A DNA stretch of 64,000 nucleotides. Source: Heligmosomoides polygyrus polygyrus (taxonomy: Eukaryota; Nematoda; Chromadorea; Rhabditida; Heligmosomidae). A model generated the notes under the pieces. It was not told the DNA's origin. It ran no database searches and saw only the letters and a program-made list of their open reading frames with translations. A program made the position numbers and the translations under genes. The stretch is from contig OX377203.1 of assembly GCA_947396885.1 (NCBI GenBank), forward strand, positions 62,001 through 126,000. The letters run 5' to 3'. Below are positions 44,741 to 56,656 of the stretch, piece by piece (position 1 is the stretch's first letter; every line of letters begins with the position of its first letter).

Positions 44741-46502
44741 AAACTAGGGTGGTCCACTTCGGAAGAACAAATCATTTCAAATGAAAAAAAATATCAGGAG
44801 AAGCGTCTCATGTTCCAGCTTCAACAGGTCAACAACTGAAGTCCAACGTACTCAGCGTAACATACTACAATTTAACGTTAAGAATTCCCCACCAACAAAA
44901 ATGAGCAGTAGAACTATCACTCAAGAGAACGGTACTTCGTGGGCTGGCGCCCGCATCGCACTGACGAGATTCTTTAGCTCAGGCAGACCCGGTGTTCCCT
45001 CACTTTCTTAGTTCTGTGCGAAACCGGTTTGTATGACTGTCCTACGACTGCATACAATCTCGATGCCGCCACCAGCCCGCTAAGTGCCGAAAGGACAAAC
45101 AAAAATACCATTAAAAGCTCAACAATGGAATTATAACGTTCAGGTGAAATAGCTCAGAGCAAGCCCCTAGGTCAAACTCAAACAGATTGGCACTGGAGCG
45201 CGATATAATGGCGATATTTACGTTTGCGCTCGAACGAATTGTTTCCGCTTAAGCCTTGCTGACAAACAGCTTTCAGGAGCAGTCCTAATTGAGGGGGGGG
45301 GGGGAGGGAGTGGGAATGAGGCCTACAATATTAGTGAAAGCTAAGAAGAAACGTGAAAATTTCTGTTAAACTTCTGAAAACTCCCATTAAGTCGTTAAGC
45401 CAGGTTCCAACGGAAAACGCCGTTAATTCGTTAAAATCGTCGGCCGTTAAAAGTGCATCCCTGGATGGAGAGCAGAGCGTATCGAAGGGGAACCACAAGT
45501 CGATGTCACCGTAAACTACTGCACGCTCGTACTGAAGCTGATGACGGAGCGGCGAACACGGCTTCCATTGCGTAAGAATGTGTGAGCGAGTGATTGGAGT
45601 CGTGAATTGAAACACGCCGGCTGGAACCGGAGTGCTAGCGCTGTCCGGCCTTTTTTCGGCAGATTTACACTCCCGCACTGCAGCACTGCACTGGCGTCAC
45701 CGCCGCTCCGGGAATGCGCCGCACACTCACACAGCAGCGGCGTTCGCTCGTGTTCTGTCCGACAAGCATTACAACACGCGTGCACATCGTCAGCACGAGC
45801 TTAGGCGAAACTCCCCTGGCTCGACTCCCATTGACTCAGCTTCTCAGCTCAGATTACGTCCTAGTTAGGCAATGAGTTTCTCACAGAAAGACTAGTCTGA
45901 CAGAACTCTAGGACGTCTCGCGTTCTCCTGGGTCATCAAATATCATTGTCATTCTCTACCTAAAGCTCTTTCCATGGCGGTTGGCTTCTTAGCCAATAAG
46001 CACGTCGGTGGCTAGCAAACGCGGAAACTTTGCTCTGTCATGAACATTCTATTTAAGTCGCTCCGATCTCAATGGCTTGACTCTATACGTAGCAGTACTT
46101 TGAATTCTTGTATTCTTAATGAATACTGAAAACTTGCATTGAATTACTATTGGTGTACTAAGGGTAAGGAATGAAGAACACGCTGCTCTCTAATCTAGCG
46201 ACATTTTAGTGGCTCACCGGTAGAAGATGTGGCTGTAGATGCTAAAAAGGATTTCTAGAAAAGGAAGCGTTGTTTGAAAGGCCATAGCCCCGCTCGTCCG
46301 AAGCGTCTGACGAGATTTAGGGCACATATGGAGGCGGCGTATACTATAGAAATCACAGCGTGTAAAAAGTGGGGTTCCCTCTAGAATCTCGGAAAATGCT
46401 TCATATTTTGTTTTCAAAAATACGGGCAATAATAGAAGGATTATAACTGTTGCTAGTATATGTTTTGTGCCTCTAGTCGTTCTTAATTCTGATCCTTAAT
46501 TC
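44741..46502. other. No gene seen
   Basis: Includes a G12 tract near 45293..45304 and a GC-rich patch at 45620..45800. No recognised product. Confidence 0.4.
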
Positions 46503-47098
46503 CAGATGACCTTATGTTTCGACGTGTTCGTCTTCTTTAGATGCCTGAACGTGGTGCATGTGTTAGAGACAAGAAATATCCTACGAAGCGCCGTCCTGAC
46601 TCTAGCGATTCCGCTTTCCTACAAAAAGCACCTCCGAAAGACCCCATTCGAAAAAAGATAAACTCCTTGCACCTTGCACTTGACATGAAAATCGGTACCG
46701 TTGTACTCACCAGCTCTGTGCCTTCAGGTTTTGGCAGTGGAGACGGAAATTTCAGCAAGAAGGGCGTTGGAAGCATTCTGGATTTTCGCAAGAGAACCAA
46801 GAATGAACGACCGCCGAGAGCGTCCCTCAATTATGAAAGACATTCTGCCGTTCGTGCCTTTTGCCTATACCGCACGGCCTTGCCTAGCAAGCTCTAACAG
46901 ATAGAGTTGCGAAAGCACATAAGGCGGACCAAAGTTGAGTTTATCTTTCTTCGAAGGGTATCTTTTGGAGGTGCTTTTTCTAGGAAAACGGAATAGCAAG
47001 AGTGGGGATGGGGTTTGGTAGGATATTTCGAATCTCTTACACCTGTACCACGTTCAGGCCTCTGAAGAAAACGAACACGTCGAAACATAAGGCCATCT
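46503..47098. mobile_element. Foldback-like element with long, coding-like arms
   Basis: Arms 46503..46669 (plus) and 46937..47098 (minus) are about 80 percent identical by eye in inverted orientation. Both arms read similar peptides: 'MPERGACVRDKKYPTK' and 'RPERGTGVRDSKYPTK', then 'LQKAPPKDPIRKKINS' and 'LEKAPPKDTLRRKINS'. The middle continues 'SILDFRKRTKNER' on plus. Protein family not recognised. It ends about 35 bp before the mariner at 47133. Confidence 0.6.
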
Positions 47099-47132
47099 CG
47101 AAACCTCGAAAGGCACAGAACATATACTATTA

Positions 47133-48401
47133 GGGTGTCCCATAATTTTCTGGGCTACCATACCATCTTTATTAAAAGTTATTACAGCAACATAATGATC
47201 AAGGGTAGTCAATTGATATATTCTCCATCTGTGGCCACAACTTTTCTCCAACGATTGGGCAGAGAGTTGATTGCATTCTATCAGAAAGAAGCTGGCCTGC
47301 TGCCGATCCATTCGTCGATTGCGCACTGAACCTCTTGACGTTACTAGCATCGTTTGTTCATGGAAAAAAGGAGCAAGACCTCTAAATGCAGCATAGCCAC
47401 AAGGGCTGATATCTGGTAAATACGCAGGATGTGCCGCAATTTAAATAGACTCCTTCCCTACCGTCTCCTGCGTTCGTTCCGCTCGATGCGGTCGTGCATT
47501 ATCTACTAACACCGAATAGTACCGAATCTCGGGTACTTCTCAAGCAGCTTACGCTTCGTCTCCAGCATATCTTCAATGTACAAGTTTGCTGTAATCGCCT
47601 GCCCATCCGGCAAAAGCGAGTAGTGCAGGACTTCCCGACTCGTGAACCAAAATGAAAACAAAATTTTCTTCCTATGTGGGGACGGCTTCGGAATTCGTAC
47701 TGGTCTTGTATGCTTCAGAAGCCATTCGATCACCCGTGTGGTGTTATCGTACATGCACCACTTCTCGTCCTGTGCCACAATCGCGCTCAACCACGCAGTC
47801 ATTCTTGCACGGTTGAGATTATTCTGACAGGTGACCATTCACTCTCGCCTCTGAGACGGAGTCAGTGCATGCGGGATCCAACCTGGCAAGACTGCCCTTC
47901 TTCCGCTTTGTTTCAGGTAACGATGAATAGTGCCACGTGGAGTACTGATAGCCTTCGATATCGTCCTTACGCTTCTGGCAGGTTGCCTCCTGACTGCTGC
48001 AGGCACTCGTCGTTCATTCGGTCCGATCGCTCTTCCAGTATGCTTCTTGTCCGTAATGCTGTACATTCCCTTCCGGAAACGATTGGGCCAAGTTTCGCAC
48101 GTAAACTTGCTGCAGACGTCAGGACCTAACAAAGCAACGATACCTTTGTGAGCAGCGTACGCAGACTGTCCAGAACGAAAGTGATGAAGAAGCAAGTCGC
48201 GATACGTCGATTTCTGCTTCATTTTTGAGAAATTGCCAAAGTGCGGGCAGCAGGCCGATAGAGGTAATCGATATGCTATTGCGAAACATATTCGAATCGC
48301 CTTCTTATGCCAAGAGAACATCCCGTTTGGATTTTGTATAAACAAGTTATAACGCACTAAACGCTTATGGTTCAAATAGCCTAGAAAATTATGGGACACC
48401 C
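47133..48401 (-). mobile_element. Full-length but inactivated mariner element
   Basis: 1269 bp with near-perfect terminal repeats beginning 'GGGTGTCCCATAATTTTCT' (24 of 25 bases match) and TA on each side. The minus-strand transposase starts near 48222 ('MKQKSTYRDLLLHHFRSGQS', helix-turn-helix). It is broken by an in-frame TGA at 47839..47841, continues with 'QDEKWCMYDN' (first catalytic Asp), then shifts frame before 'VLVDNARPH' (second Asp). The third position reads 'SPCGYAAF', Gly instead of Asp, so it is dead even apart from the stops. Confidence 0.92.
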
Positions 48402-49170
48402 TAATAACAACAGTTAATACAAATGCCGAGGTTCTATGAACAGAGAAGCTGGAGATTTACAGGAAGATCATAATTCTGCTGCCGCTAAGACCGCCACAAA
48501 GAGTGAAAGCTTGAATCAAAGGAGCATTATTGCTATTATGTAACACTCTGTATCGAGAGTGTGAGCAGAATTGCTTCAAAATTACGCGTTGTAACCGCAC
48601 CGATTCTTGAGACTTCATTTGTGTCTCAAATCAGCAGCAAACTACTCATGTCAACATTTCCCATTCTTTTTTAATCTCAGTCCACAATGCAGGCTTTATT
48701 CTATTTTTCCTAGAAATTCTGTTTCCTCTCTGTAGAAATTCGCAAATGAAATCATGCGTTGACTAGCTTAATGCAAAACTGAAACAGATGTGACCGCCAC
48801 TTAATCCTTCGCGTCTGCATGTGAAATTTTGTGGAAGCTCATGATTGTATATAACGCTTACATTTTCTGTTAAAGTTCCAACTCTTGTTGACGACCTTCT
48901 TGACAAGAAACTCATGATCCCTCTGTTTAATTATTTAGAGCTCTTACAGCGTAACCTGCCAGAGAATTTCTATTTCTTTTCGCGATTTTTTGTGCGCTAA
49001 CATATAATTTTCTCAGGCCAGTCATTATTTGAGTAACGTGGAAAACTGGAATAGTGAAGATCACATTCTCAGGAATTTCAACATCTGTTGCTTTGCGAGA
49101 AGATGCTGATGTTGTTCTTCCGGAAGATGAAGGTCCAGCGCATTCATAATTAGAGGACCAACCGAACACA
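48402..49170. other. No gene seen
   Basis: AT-rich flank of the mariner element; nothing recognised. Confidence 0.5.
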
Positions 49171-49281
49171 CGCCAGCCAATCAGGGTACCCACTGTAGAC
49201 ACCGTCTCCTAATGGCATGACTATTCGAGCTGAGTGACCTGATTGGCTGGCGCTTTCCCACCCCCCCCCCCCCCCCCCCCC
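49171..49281. repeat. 15-bp inverted repeat followed by a C21 tract
   Basis: CGCCAGCCAATCAGG (49171..49185) and its exact complement (49238..49252), then 21 cytosines at 49261..49281. No coding signal. Confidence 0.7.
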
Positions 49282-52200
49282 AATGCTGCCCGCATTTGCA
49301 ACAAGGACCAAGCGAATGATTCGGGGTGGACTATCTATCAATGGAAAGAAGATTTTCCTAAATAAGGGGATCGAATACCAAGCCTAGGACTAAACCACCA
49401 GTTTGAGAATTATCTCGAAAAATTCTTTGTAGCGATTACGAGGTTCTATAGCGTGCCTGTCTGCATTAATGTGCAAGTGACCTTTGTGGTGGAAACTGCT
49501 GTGGTATGTTAGGAGCGGGACAAAGTTTCAATAAGCTGCAGTCTGTCGCTAATCAGTTTTAGACTTTAAGAGAAGCACTGAACAATGCTATGGTTAGTTA
49601 GCAACGGAAATAGTATCACAATAAATGTTTGGCCAATGCAGTTCGAGTCAAAAACGCTCCCCTCCCCATTGCAATTGCATTTTCCCAAGTGCAAATCATA
49701 AATTCCTTACGATTACCGTTACAGGGTCATGTCCATTCAAACTTTCTATATGAAGAGGAACACAAGGAAGGTGGTGCAAACATCGAAGGCTTCCCATTCT
49801 TGATAACTGTTATCTTGGGTCGCAACATTCAGAAACAGGAATTCTTGGATTCTTACAAACATGAGTAATGTACCTCTTCAAAAATCTGCGCAAAATGGAC
49901 GCTTCGCTCTGCACTTTTAGAGAACAGAGTGCTCCAACAGGGTCCAAGTGTCCAAGTGCTTTGGTCATAGGATAGTTGGTAGACACTGCCCCATTCGCTA
50001 TGAAAGATCAGAGTTCTCGAATAAAAAGAAAAGTAAGACGGTTGTCTGGCTGAACGATTTCCGAAGAAACGACAACGAAATACGTCTCCAACTGGATCGA
50101 TGGCCTAAAAATCGGTGTCAATCGACGCAGTGAAAGTGGGGTAACGATGAAGTGAAGATCCACTCGTTTTGGAAAGAAATACGGGTAGAATCTTCTGAAG
50201 CCATTCCTGCTTACGAAAATCACCAGTTTTGTCCTGATTAACTGCTGTTATTTGGTGACAATCGAAATATACGAACGCACATAAAATATAAAGCATAGCG
50301 ACCGGTCAGCGATGCGTCATGCATTCCACTGGAACGCATGAGTGTTGGTATCTAAAACGAAAACCAAGGTGAACCTTGCCAATTAAATCACTCCTTCAAT
50401 TCAATTACATCAGCAACTTATTCACAGCAAATTTAGGCATAGGTCGACTGCAGCCTTTCAAAGTACCACATTAATCATGCTAAAATGTTTATGGTGGCAT
50501 AATAGTAAAGGCACTGCATAGGGCGTCAATTGGATGGGATTCCGGTATGTCACACATTTAAATTCGAATGATCGCAAAAACCGAGCCTACCATCGGCACG
50601 AAGACTAACAATTTGCGACGTTTACTAAGACTCTGTATGTTTTATAGACATCCAAATTCACTTCCCTATTTATCAAAGAAGTTGTACGCCAAATGCCTAT
50701 TCAGTCGAGTCGATAGAGCTCTCGGAAAGCAAGAGCATTAAAATTAAAACGGTGGTAACCTCCGGCCTAACCGAACAATAAAGGCCAGTCCCAGACGATC
50801 GTGAAGCCCACATCTGTACAATTGGTCACCTTGAGGAATATCCTCGGTTCCTTCAAACGTCCAAAAGTGTCTTTCACTAGACCTTCTTATTCCGGTTTAC
50901 GTCGAATTGTATAACCAAGGAGGAACTATCAATTAGAAGCAAGGAGATATTGAAAAAAGGTGAGGAATATCCCCGAAATGTTAGTCGGGAGATTTTTTAA
51001 AGATTTTTAGAAAACCGTGGCAATCCTGAAGGTGGCGGTGTTCATCGAAAAAGGAAGAAGACGAGCGGAAATGATCATGCGAAGGTGTAGGGACGTACCT
51101 GCCGAATTGCCGACGAACTCCTCGGCGACGGGCTTTGCTCGCGACGCGGCGGCCGCAGCGAGTGAATGCGACGGCACAGGAATGGCTGCGGAGCGGCTCA
51201 ACTGCCCACACGGAGACGCTCTGCACGGCGACTGAAAGCGAAGAATCGAGGCTCGGACGGGCACCGGTCGGCAGACTGCCAGGTGAGAGCTGACTTCGGC
51301 GGAAAACGCGGTAGACGAGGGGAAGACGTCGCGGAGAAAAAGCGTATGATATGCGGATCCTGTTCAGCTGTTCAGCTGTTTTAAAGGGCACAAGCTTCAT
51401 CACAACATAACAGTAGATCTAGACGGTGCTCCACAACGAGATACACACAAATGCAAACAGATAATGGTCTCCTTTAGATGACTAGAGGCTTTCTACGTTA
51501 CTGCGTTGCGCAACGAAACCTTCTTGAACAAATTTCTGTCGTTTTCTAACCATTCTCCTTCGCTGACTCGGGGCCTGAGCAATGGAAGAAACCGGTCTAT
51601 CCTAGTTGGGGGGAGGGATATACAACTAAAAATTATGTAACAAATTGACTTGAAACTCACGGAGCAGCTTCTAGACAAAATAGGCATTCGGTTTCGTCGC
51701 GATTGTAAACAGACGAAGATATACACCCCTCCCCCAGTTTCAGAGTGATGGATCCAGGTTATAACACGCCAGGCGGTTCAGCTGTGTTTGAATGCGCTCT
51801 GACCGTCAAGTCGTTTTTACAACTGCGGCGACTTGTTCGCTGTTTGTTTTTTTTTTTTGGGTCCTGGGTTGTCCTCTTGAAGCCGCTCCGTGAGTCTCAA
51901 CTCAATTGGTTACATTATTATGAGTTATTTTGGTTGTAACGGTTTACAACTATTTAGGCCAACCATAACATTTAAGAGACCAAAATGCAGAAAAAACTGT
52001 CCGGCTCTAGTGCTCTAAGAAGGTGTCAATAACTGCGACAGTACAGAAGGTAAACAATCTCAGTCGGTTAGAGGTGCTGTAGCTGGGATTGCTGACGCGA
52101 GCGAAAGGTCTGCGGTGGACATCTGTCGCCACTCCGCAGCCGCCGCGTGCTTCATAGCTCGTCACACCGCCCAAGAGATGAGGAGGAGACAACTATGTAC

Positions 52201-52819
52201 ACTTGCGAACATCGAAACATTTGCTTCATTTCAGCTTCTAGAACCGGTTCATGTCGCGAGGGAGGGCAGCGTTGGGAGATAGGATCGTGCCAGGCAAGCA
52301 TAACCAAGCAAAGCACCAACCGAACACACCTCCCAATGCTGCTCATTGTTGCGACGTGGAACCTAGAACTTTACGAGACTTTGTGAACCTGCAAACTCCA
52401 CGGGAGGCAGTAGCAGGCTCCTTTTCTCTCAATTCCTCGTTTCAGCGAGAAATTAAATGCACGTGAAGACGAGCACGAGCCTCAGGTCTCAAATCTGATT
52501 AATAACTAGCTCGTTCTTAAGCGGCATACTGCGACCATACACAGTCCCCTTAAAATTTGGTATTCTTACACACTTCAAGGATTCAGAAACTACGAAGACA
52601 ACATGTTTTGAAACAAATAACGTATTAACATCTACCATTTCACATAGCTACTGCACAGAAGAGATTGATAACCTTAAAGTACACATTGCTTCAAAAGACC
52701 AACCTTCTCCTCAGATCCCACCAAAAGTGCAAAAATAATTTATTCGAAAGCAACCACCTTTTTATTAGTAGATTCTACAAAGCGGGAATGAGCATGTGGC
52801 CGGCAGGGCTAAGATCAGC
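49282..52819. other. No firm gene; GC-rich patch
   Basis: Mostly featureless apart from the candidate exon at 51099..51231 within a GC-rich patch (51090..51330). Confidence 0.4.
51099..51231 (-). CDS. Possible distant 5' exon (minus strand)
   Basis: A 133-nt minus-strand segment is bounded by acceptor CGCTTTCAG and donor GTACGT. It is open in the frame reading 'LSRSAAIPVPSHSLAAAAAS', then 'AEEFVGNSA', ending in phase 1. That phase fits lit-1 exon 1 if its acceptor at 21251 is used, giving a Gly codon at the junction. The distance, about 30 kb, makes this speculative; it could equally belong to an unseen neighbouring gene or be chance in a GC-rich island. Confidence 0.18.
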
Positions 52820-53075
52820 GAGCCGTTACTGCCATCAGTTAAAAGATAGGGCTTAGGCTTCTGGCTTCTGAAGTAATTATCCCTCCGCTCATACCCATGA
52901 CGCAGTAACGGCATTGATACATTTCACGACGACCTTTAACATGCTCTTGAATCCCTCCAGCAGATGTTTTCTACAGCTATTCAAAGCAGCAGTCCAGCAA
53001 TACTAACAGTTCACGGACAATTACTTCGGAACGCTGTGAATTTAACAGTAAGCCCTATCTTTTAACTGATAGTTT
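52820..53075. mobile_element. Foldback/MITE-like element
   Basis: Imperfect inverted arms of about 70 bp, with a core 'ATCAGTTAAAAGATAGGGCT' at 52837 and its complement ending near 53072. A second matched block 'GAAGTAATT' lies further in. No coding remains. Confidence 0.55.
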
Positions 53076-53389
53076 ACGTCCTTCTGCTTTACCTCTTCCA
53101 ATAATTTCTGACTTCATTGAAACCTAAACTTTCAGATCCTTTTGCCAGGGCACTCATTCATAGTTGAAAAATGAAGTGGCCACTCAATTTTAAGGCTTAA
53201 TTAAGAACATCCAAAGTCTTATAAGATATATTGAGTTAGCAAACTTGTTGCTTAAAAAGGCCTAACAGACAGTGCTCAGCAGAGAGACAGACACAGACAG
53301 CAGACATCGCGACGCATTTGACAGGGGCATGGACAATCTCAATCGACCTGGCTTGAGATCACTTTCGTGTCCTTCAAATATGGCCTATA

Positions 53390-54073
53390 CAGGGTGTCCC
53401 GAAAAAATGTATACACTGTTTGAAAATGATAGATTTGCTCACAGTAAAGGTACTGAAGAAGTTAAGGGCTCATACGAAAGCCTAAGAAAATAGAAAATTT
53501 CTGACGTATGAGCGGTATGGAGTGCCCCATGAGCTTGTCTGATATTTAGCATTTTACACTCGATTGATTGCGTTTCGCCCGAATACTTGTTCTGATTTCT
53601 TCACAAAGTGGCCGTTCCGATTGATTTGTGCTTCTTTTAAGGTTTAAAACTTAAAAACACGCTACTGTGTTTGAAAAATGCAGAATATCCTAAAAATGCT
53701 GGTGCTATTTGAAAGGTTCTAACACTGCTGCTAGTGAATCCTTTGAAAAATTTTAAGACTTATATGAAAGTACAGGGTAACATGATTACTGCGGCGTACA
53801 AGTAATCAAGATTGCGCCATGCCCCCGTCTGAAACTTTGCATCATGGGCTGAATGCTTGCTACAATCTTGTTACTGCTTCGCCAGATCAACTTGCACTAT
53901 GCTTCTTTTAACGTTTTCCTTCGCCCAGTAGCTGCAATTATGCCGGTTAACCTTTCCATTTAGCTTGAATGTTGCTTCATCACTCCACAGAATCCGTTTT
54001 CTAAAATGGGGCTCCTGCTCACAATTAAATCGTGCAATCAATAAACAGTGTATACATTTTTTGAGACACCCTG
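53390..54073 (-). mobile_element. Truncated Tc1/mariner-like element
   Basis: Terminal inverted repeats 'CAGGGTGTCCCGAAAAAATG' and its near complement (ending CACCCTG) are flanked by TA, with 'TATACACTG' continuing inside. A minus-strand fragment near the right end reads '[20 protein letters not shown]' then 'YWAKEN', the region around the first catalytic Asp of a mariner-like transposase. Both flanks of that domain are missing; the rest is AT-rich. Confidence 0.8.
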
Positions 54074-54897
54074 TATACACCATTTTCACGTCGAAATGTA
54101 CCCTTTTTTAATCAAATTGGACATTTTTCAAATATAAATTAAACACTCTTCAAAGCTAGCATTTAGACTTTTGAAATCAAAGTGAACCCTTCGAAGTGAC
54201 GAAAACTCAGTAAGTTCGCCGTATTTTATTGTTAGCGTAACTGTCATTTACATGAACCATCAAAGTGAGGACATGTGTGTTCTATGCAGTTGTTTTTGTT
54301 GTATCGTTTACAGGTGTGAAAACCCGTGTAAACATGAAATTTGCTATCAATCGAAAAAAAATTGCGAAGTCTTGGAAGAAGGCATGGCGCAATCTTTTTT
54401 GGCACTATAAAAGTTCACCTTCCTCCTCTTTAAAGCAAACTTTAAATCATAATTTTTCCTCAAAAAAAAAATTGATAAAATTTCAAACAATGTGTTCACT
54501 TATTGGGTAAATGAATTTAAAACTCCAAAGAAAATTGTACTAAAATTTTCCTTGAACAAAAAATATTCTTGCCGTTGTGGAGTGTCCAGTTTAATGTAGA
54601 AGAAGCTCATTTCGATTTGGAAGAGTTCGCTTTGATGTCAAAACTATCTTAGAAGAGCGTCCAATTGATTTGAAAAGTGTCCAATTTGACGTAAAAATAG
54701 TATATAAAGCTTCGACATAGGTGAAGATGTGCCAACGTCATGATTATTCAAACAACTGCTCAGCAGTGGTACAATGTTGTGGAATACCCTGTATGGAGAA
54801 GTGCAGTGCATGAATCCAATGTCTAGTTTGGAGTACGATGTTCCATTCGATTCAAACTTCAAAAATAACTCTCTTACACTTCTAGCGCGCAGCGTAA

Positions 54898-55031
54898 GGC
54901 CTATGCCATACCACCGCTCACCCCGAGCGAAGTCTAATGACATGCTCCCATATCGATCGCGCGAAGCGATGAGTCGATATAGGAGCCAATCATTCGCTTC
55001 GCTCGGGGTGAGCGATGGTATGGCATAGGCC
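54898..55031. mobile_element. MITE with 3-bp TAA duplication (Harbinger-like)
   Basis: Terminal repeats of about 35 bp, 'GGCCTATGCCATACCACCGC' continuing TCACCCCGAGCGAAG, with one internal mismatch. TAA flanks both sides. The interior is itself partly palindromic (ATCGATCGC / GATGAGTCGAT). The 3-bp TWA-type duplication is typical of PIF/Harbinger elements; assignment is inference. Confidence 0.65.
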
Positions 55032-55478
55032 TAAGGAGAGTGTTGCAAAAAACAAACAAACAAAGGAGCACAGAGTCGGACATTCGCAAACTCTACGAAC
55101 TTTCAATGTTTCTGAGCTTAACAAGTCGTTCCATGGACAGCGCACATCCTACTAGACGCCAAAGTACAAACAACGAATCTGCCAAAGGAGAACAAGCCTC
55201 CACAGACGACAATACTCGCCATCGCTGCGTTTCTGGATTATCACGAAATTCAGTGGCCACCGAGAGTGTAAAGCGGCTTGAAGGGTCGATCAATAGATAG
55301 ACTTTGTTCAGTGTTAGCTTGGGAAAATGCTGGACAAACGAAACGGCAGAGAGTTGTTCTGGGTAGCCGACTTTTTGGCGTAGCGCAGAGCGAATCCTCC
55401 CCTTTCCAGAAGCTCCACAGCCACTGTGAACTACCAATTCAAAAAAGCTTGGAGGCGTCGTTTTTATGATTTTATGAT

Positions 55479-55788
55479 AGAACACAGACATCTACTGAGC
55501 CAAAAGATGATACAAAAGAAAGAGCATAAAACGTTACAGCAAAAGCTGGCTTTTTAAAGAGGAACAAAAGCGAGACATATAATTTAGTGAGACAAAAAAG
55601 TGATAGAAAACCAATTTAGCACACATGATTACAGCTAAGATTGGCTCTTTAAAGATTTGCAAAAGCACCTTATTCCATGGTTTGTATAAAGCATTGTGTC
55701 TTCAAGGCAATTTTGCAGTTCGTTTTCAGAAAAAAGAAGAAGAGGAAGAAGAAGAAAATATTTAAGCCAAAACGCGAAACAGTGTACA
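55479..55788 (+). repeat. Unclassified dispersed repeat, copy B
   Basis: Partner of 9051..9382: 'TACTGAGCCAAAAGATGATA', 'TTGGCTCTTTAAAGATTTGC', 'TTCCATGGTTTGTATAAAG', 'CGCGAAACAGTGTACAC'. It ends about 80 bp before the Tc1-like terminal repeat. Confidence 0.6.
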
Positions 55789-55868
55789 CTGGCTTGAATG
55801 AATCGCTTGAAATGCATGATTGTCTTCATTTACAGATCCACTATTCACTAAAAAAAGACGATAAGTTA

Positions 55869-56616
55869 CAGTGCTTTGCAAAAATATGTATCCACTTCAA
55901 AATTTGCCCATATCTCGTTTCGCGTTCATTTCTGCAGGCCCGCACTAGCTCCACTAGATTCCTCGTAGTCGACCATAGGTAACCGCTCGTTTTCAGAAAT
56001 TCTCTTCGTCTCACACGAGAATCAGACGTTTTTGAAGAGAATTGGTCGAAAATTGGCGTTTCAAAAGTATGTATCCACTTGTGAAAAACAAACTTTTTAC
56101 TAGATTCAAAAGTCGATGGGACGACCATTATTTCTGATAACATCATGCATCGTATTAAGCATGCTACTGACAAGGTTTTTGCCTTCGCTGTGTGCCATGT
56201 AATCAAAATTGCCACCACGTCATTGAACTGTCGGTTATTCACGTAGACTCGTCGAACCACGATCCTCCACACGTTCTCCATTGGGTTGCTGCCAGAAGAA
56301 CAAGCCAGCCAGTCCGTTACTTGAATCTTGTGGCGGGAGAGTCTACCTTTGGTCGAGCTAGACACATTGACTGCAGCGCTGCCCTGCTGTATAACATGTG
56401 TCTGATGTCTTCTACCTCTCAAGAAACGCAGAAGGATGGACTCCAGTACACCCTGACACTCCAGACTGTCCATGCGACACGACGGAAGCCTAAGCTCAGC
56501 ATTCCACCACTAAAGAAGCCGACCACTGTCACTAAAGGACCGCCTCCAAAGTTGCGACGACGGGGCTTCTCGTGTAGGTCCCTCCAGTAATGTCGGTATC
56601 CATGGGGGACATCCAG
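55869..56616 (-). mobile_element. Tc1-like transposon remnant
   Basis: The left end is a Tc1-type terminal repeat, 'CAGTGCTTTGCAAAAATATG' then TATCCACTTC, preceded by TA. Minus-strand coding remains: 'RFNLDVPHGYRHYWRDLHEK', 'RRRNFGGGPLVTV', 'VIQQGSAAVNVSSSTKG' (second catalytic Asp replaced by Gly), 'DWLACSSGSNPMENVW' (third Asp region altered). A second terminal-type motif 'TATGTATCCACTTGTG' at 56073 lies inside. The N-terminal third is missing. Confidence 0.85.
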
Positions 56617-56656
56617 GTTAAATCTATTTAATCTTTACCAACGGGAAAATTCTAAT

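Noticed and set aside
55093..55491. 132-codon minus-strand ORF
   Set aside because: Looks moderately protein-like but has no recognisable motif, and the opposite frame is equally open next to a MITE.
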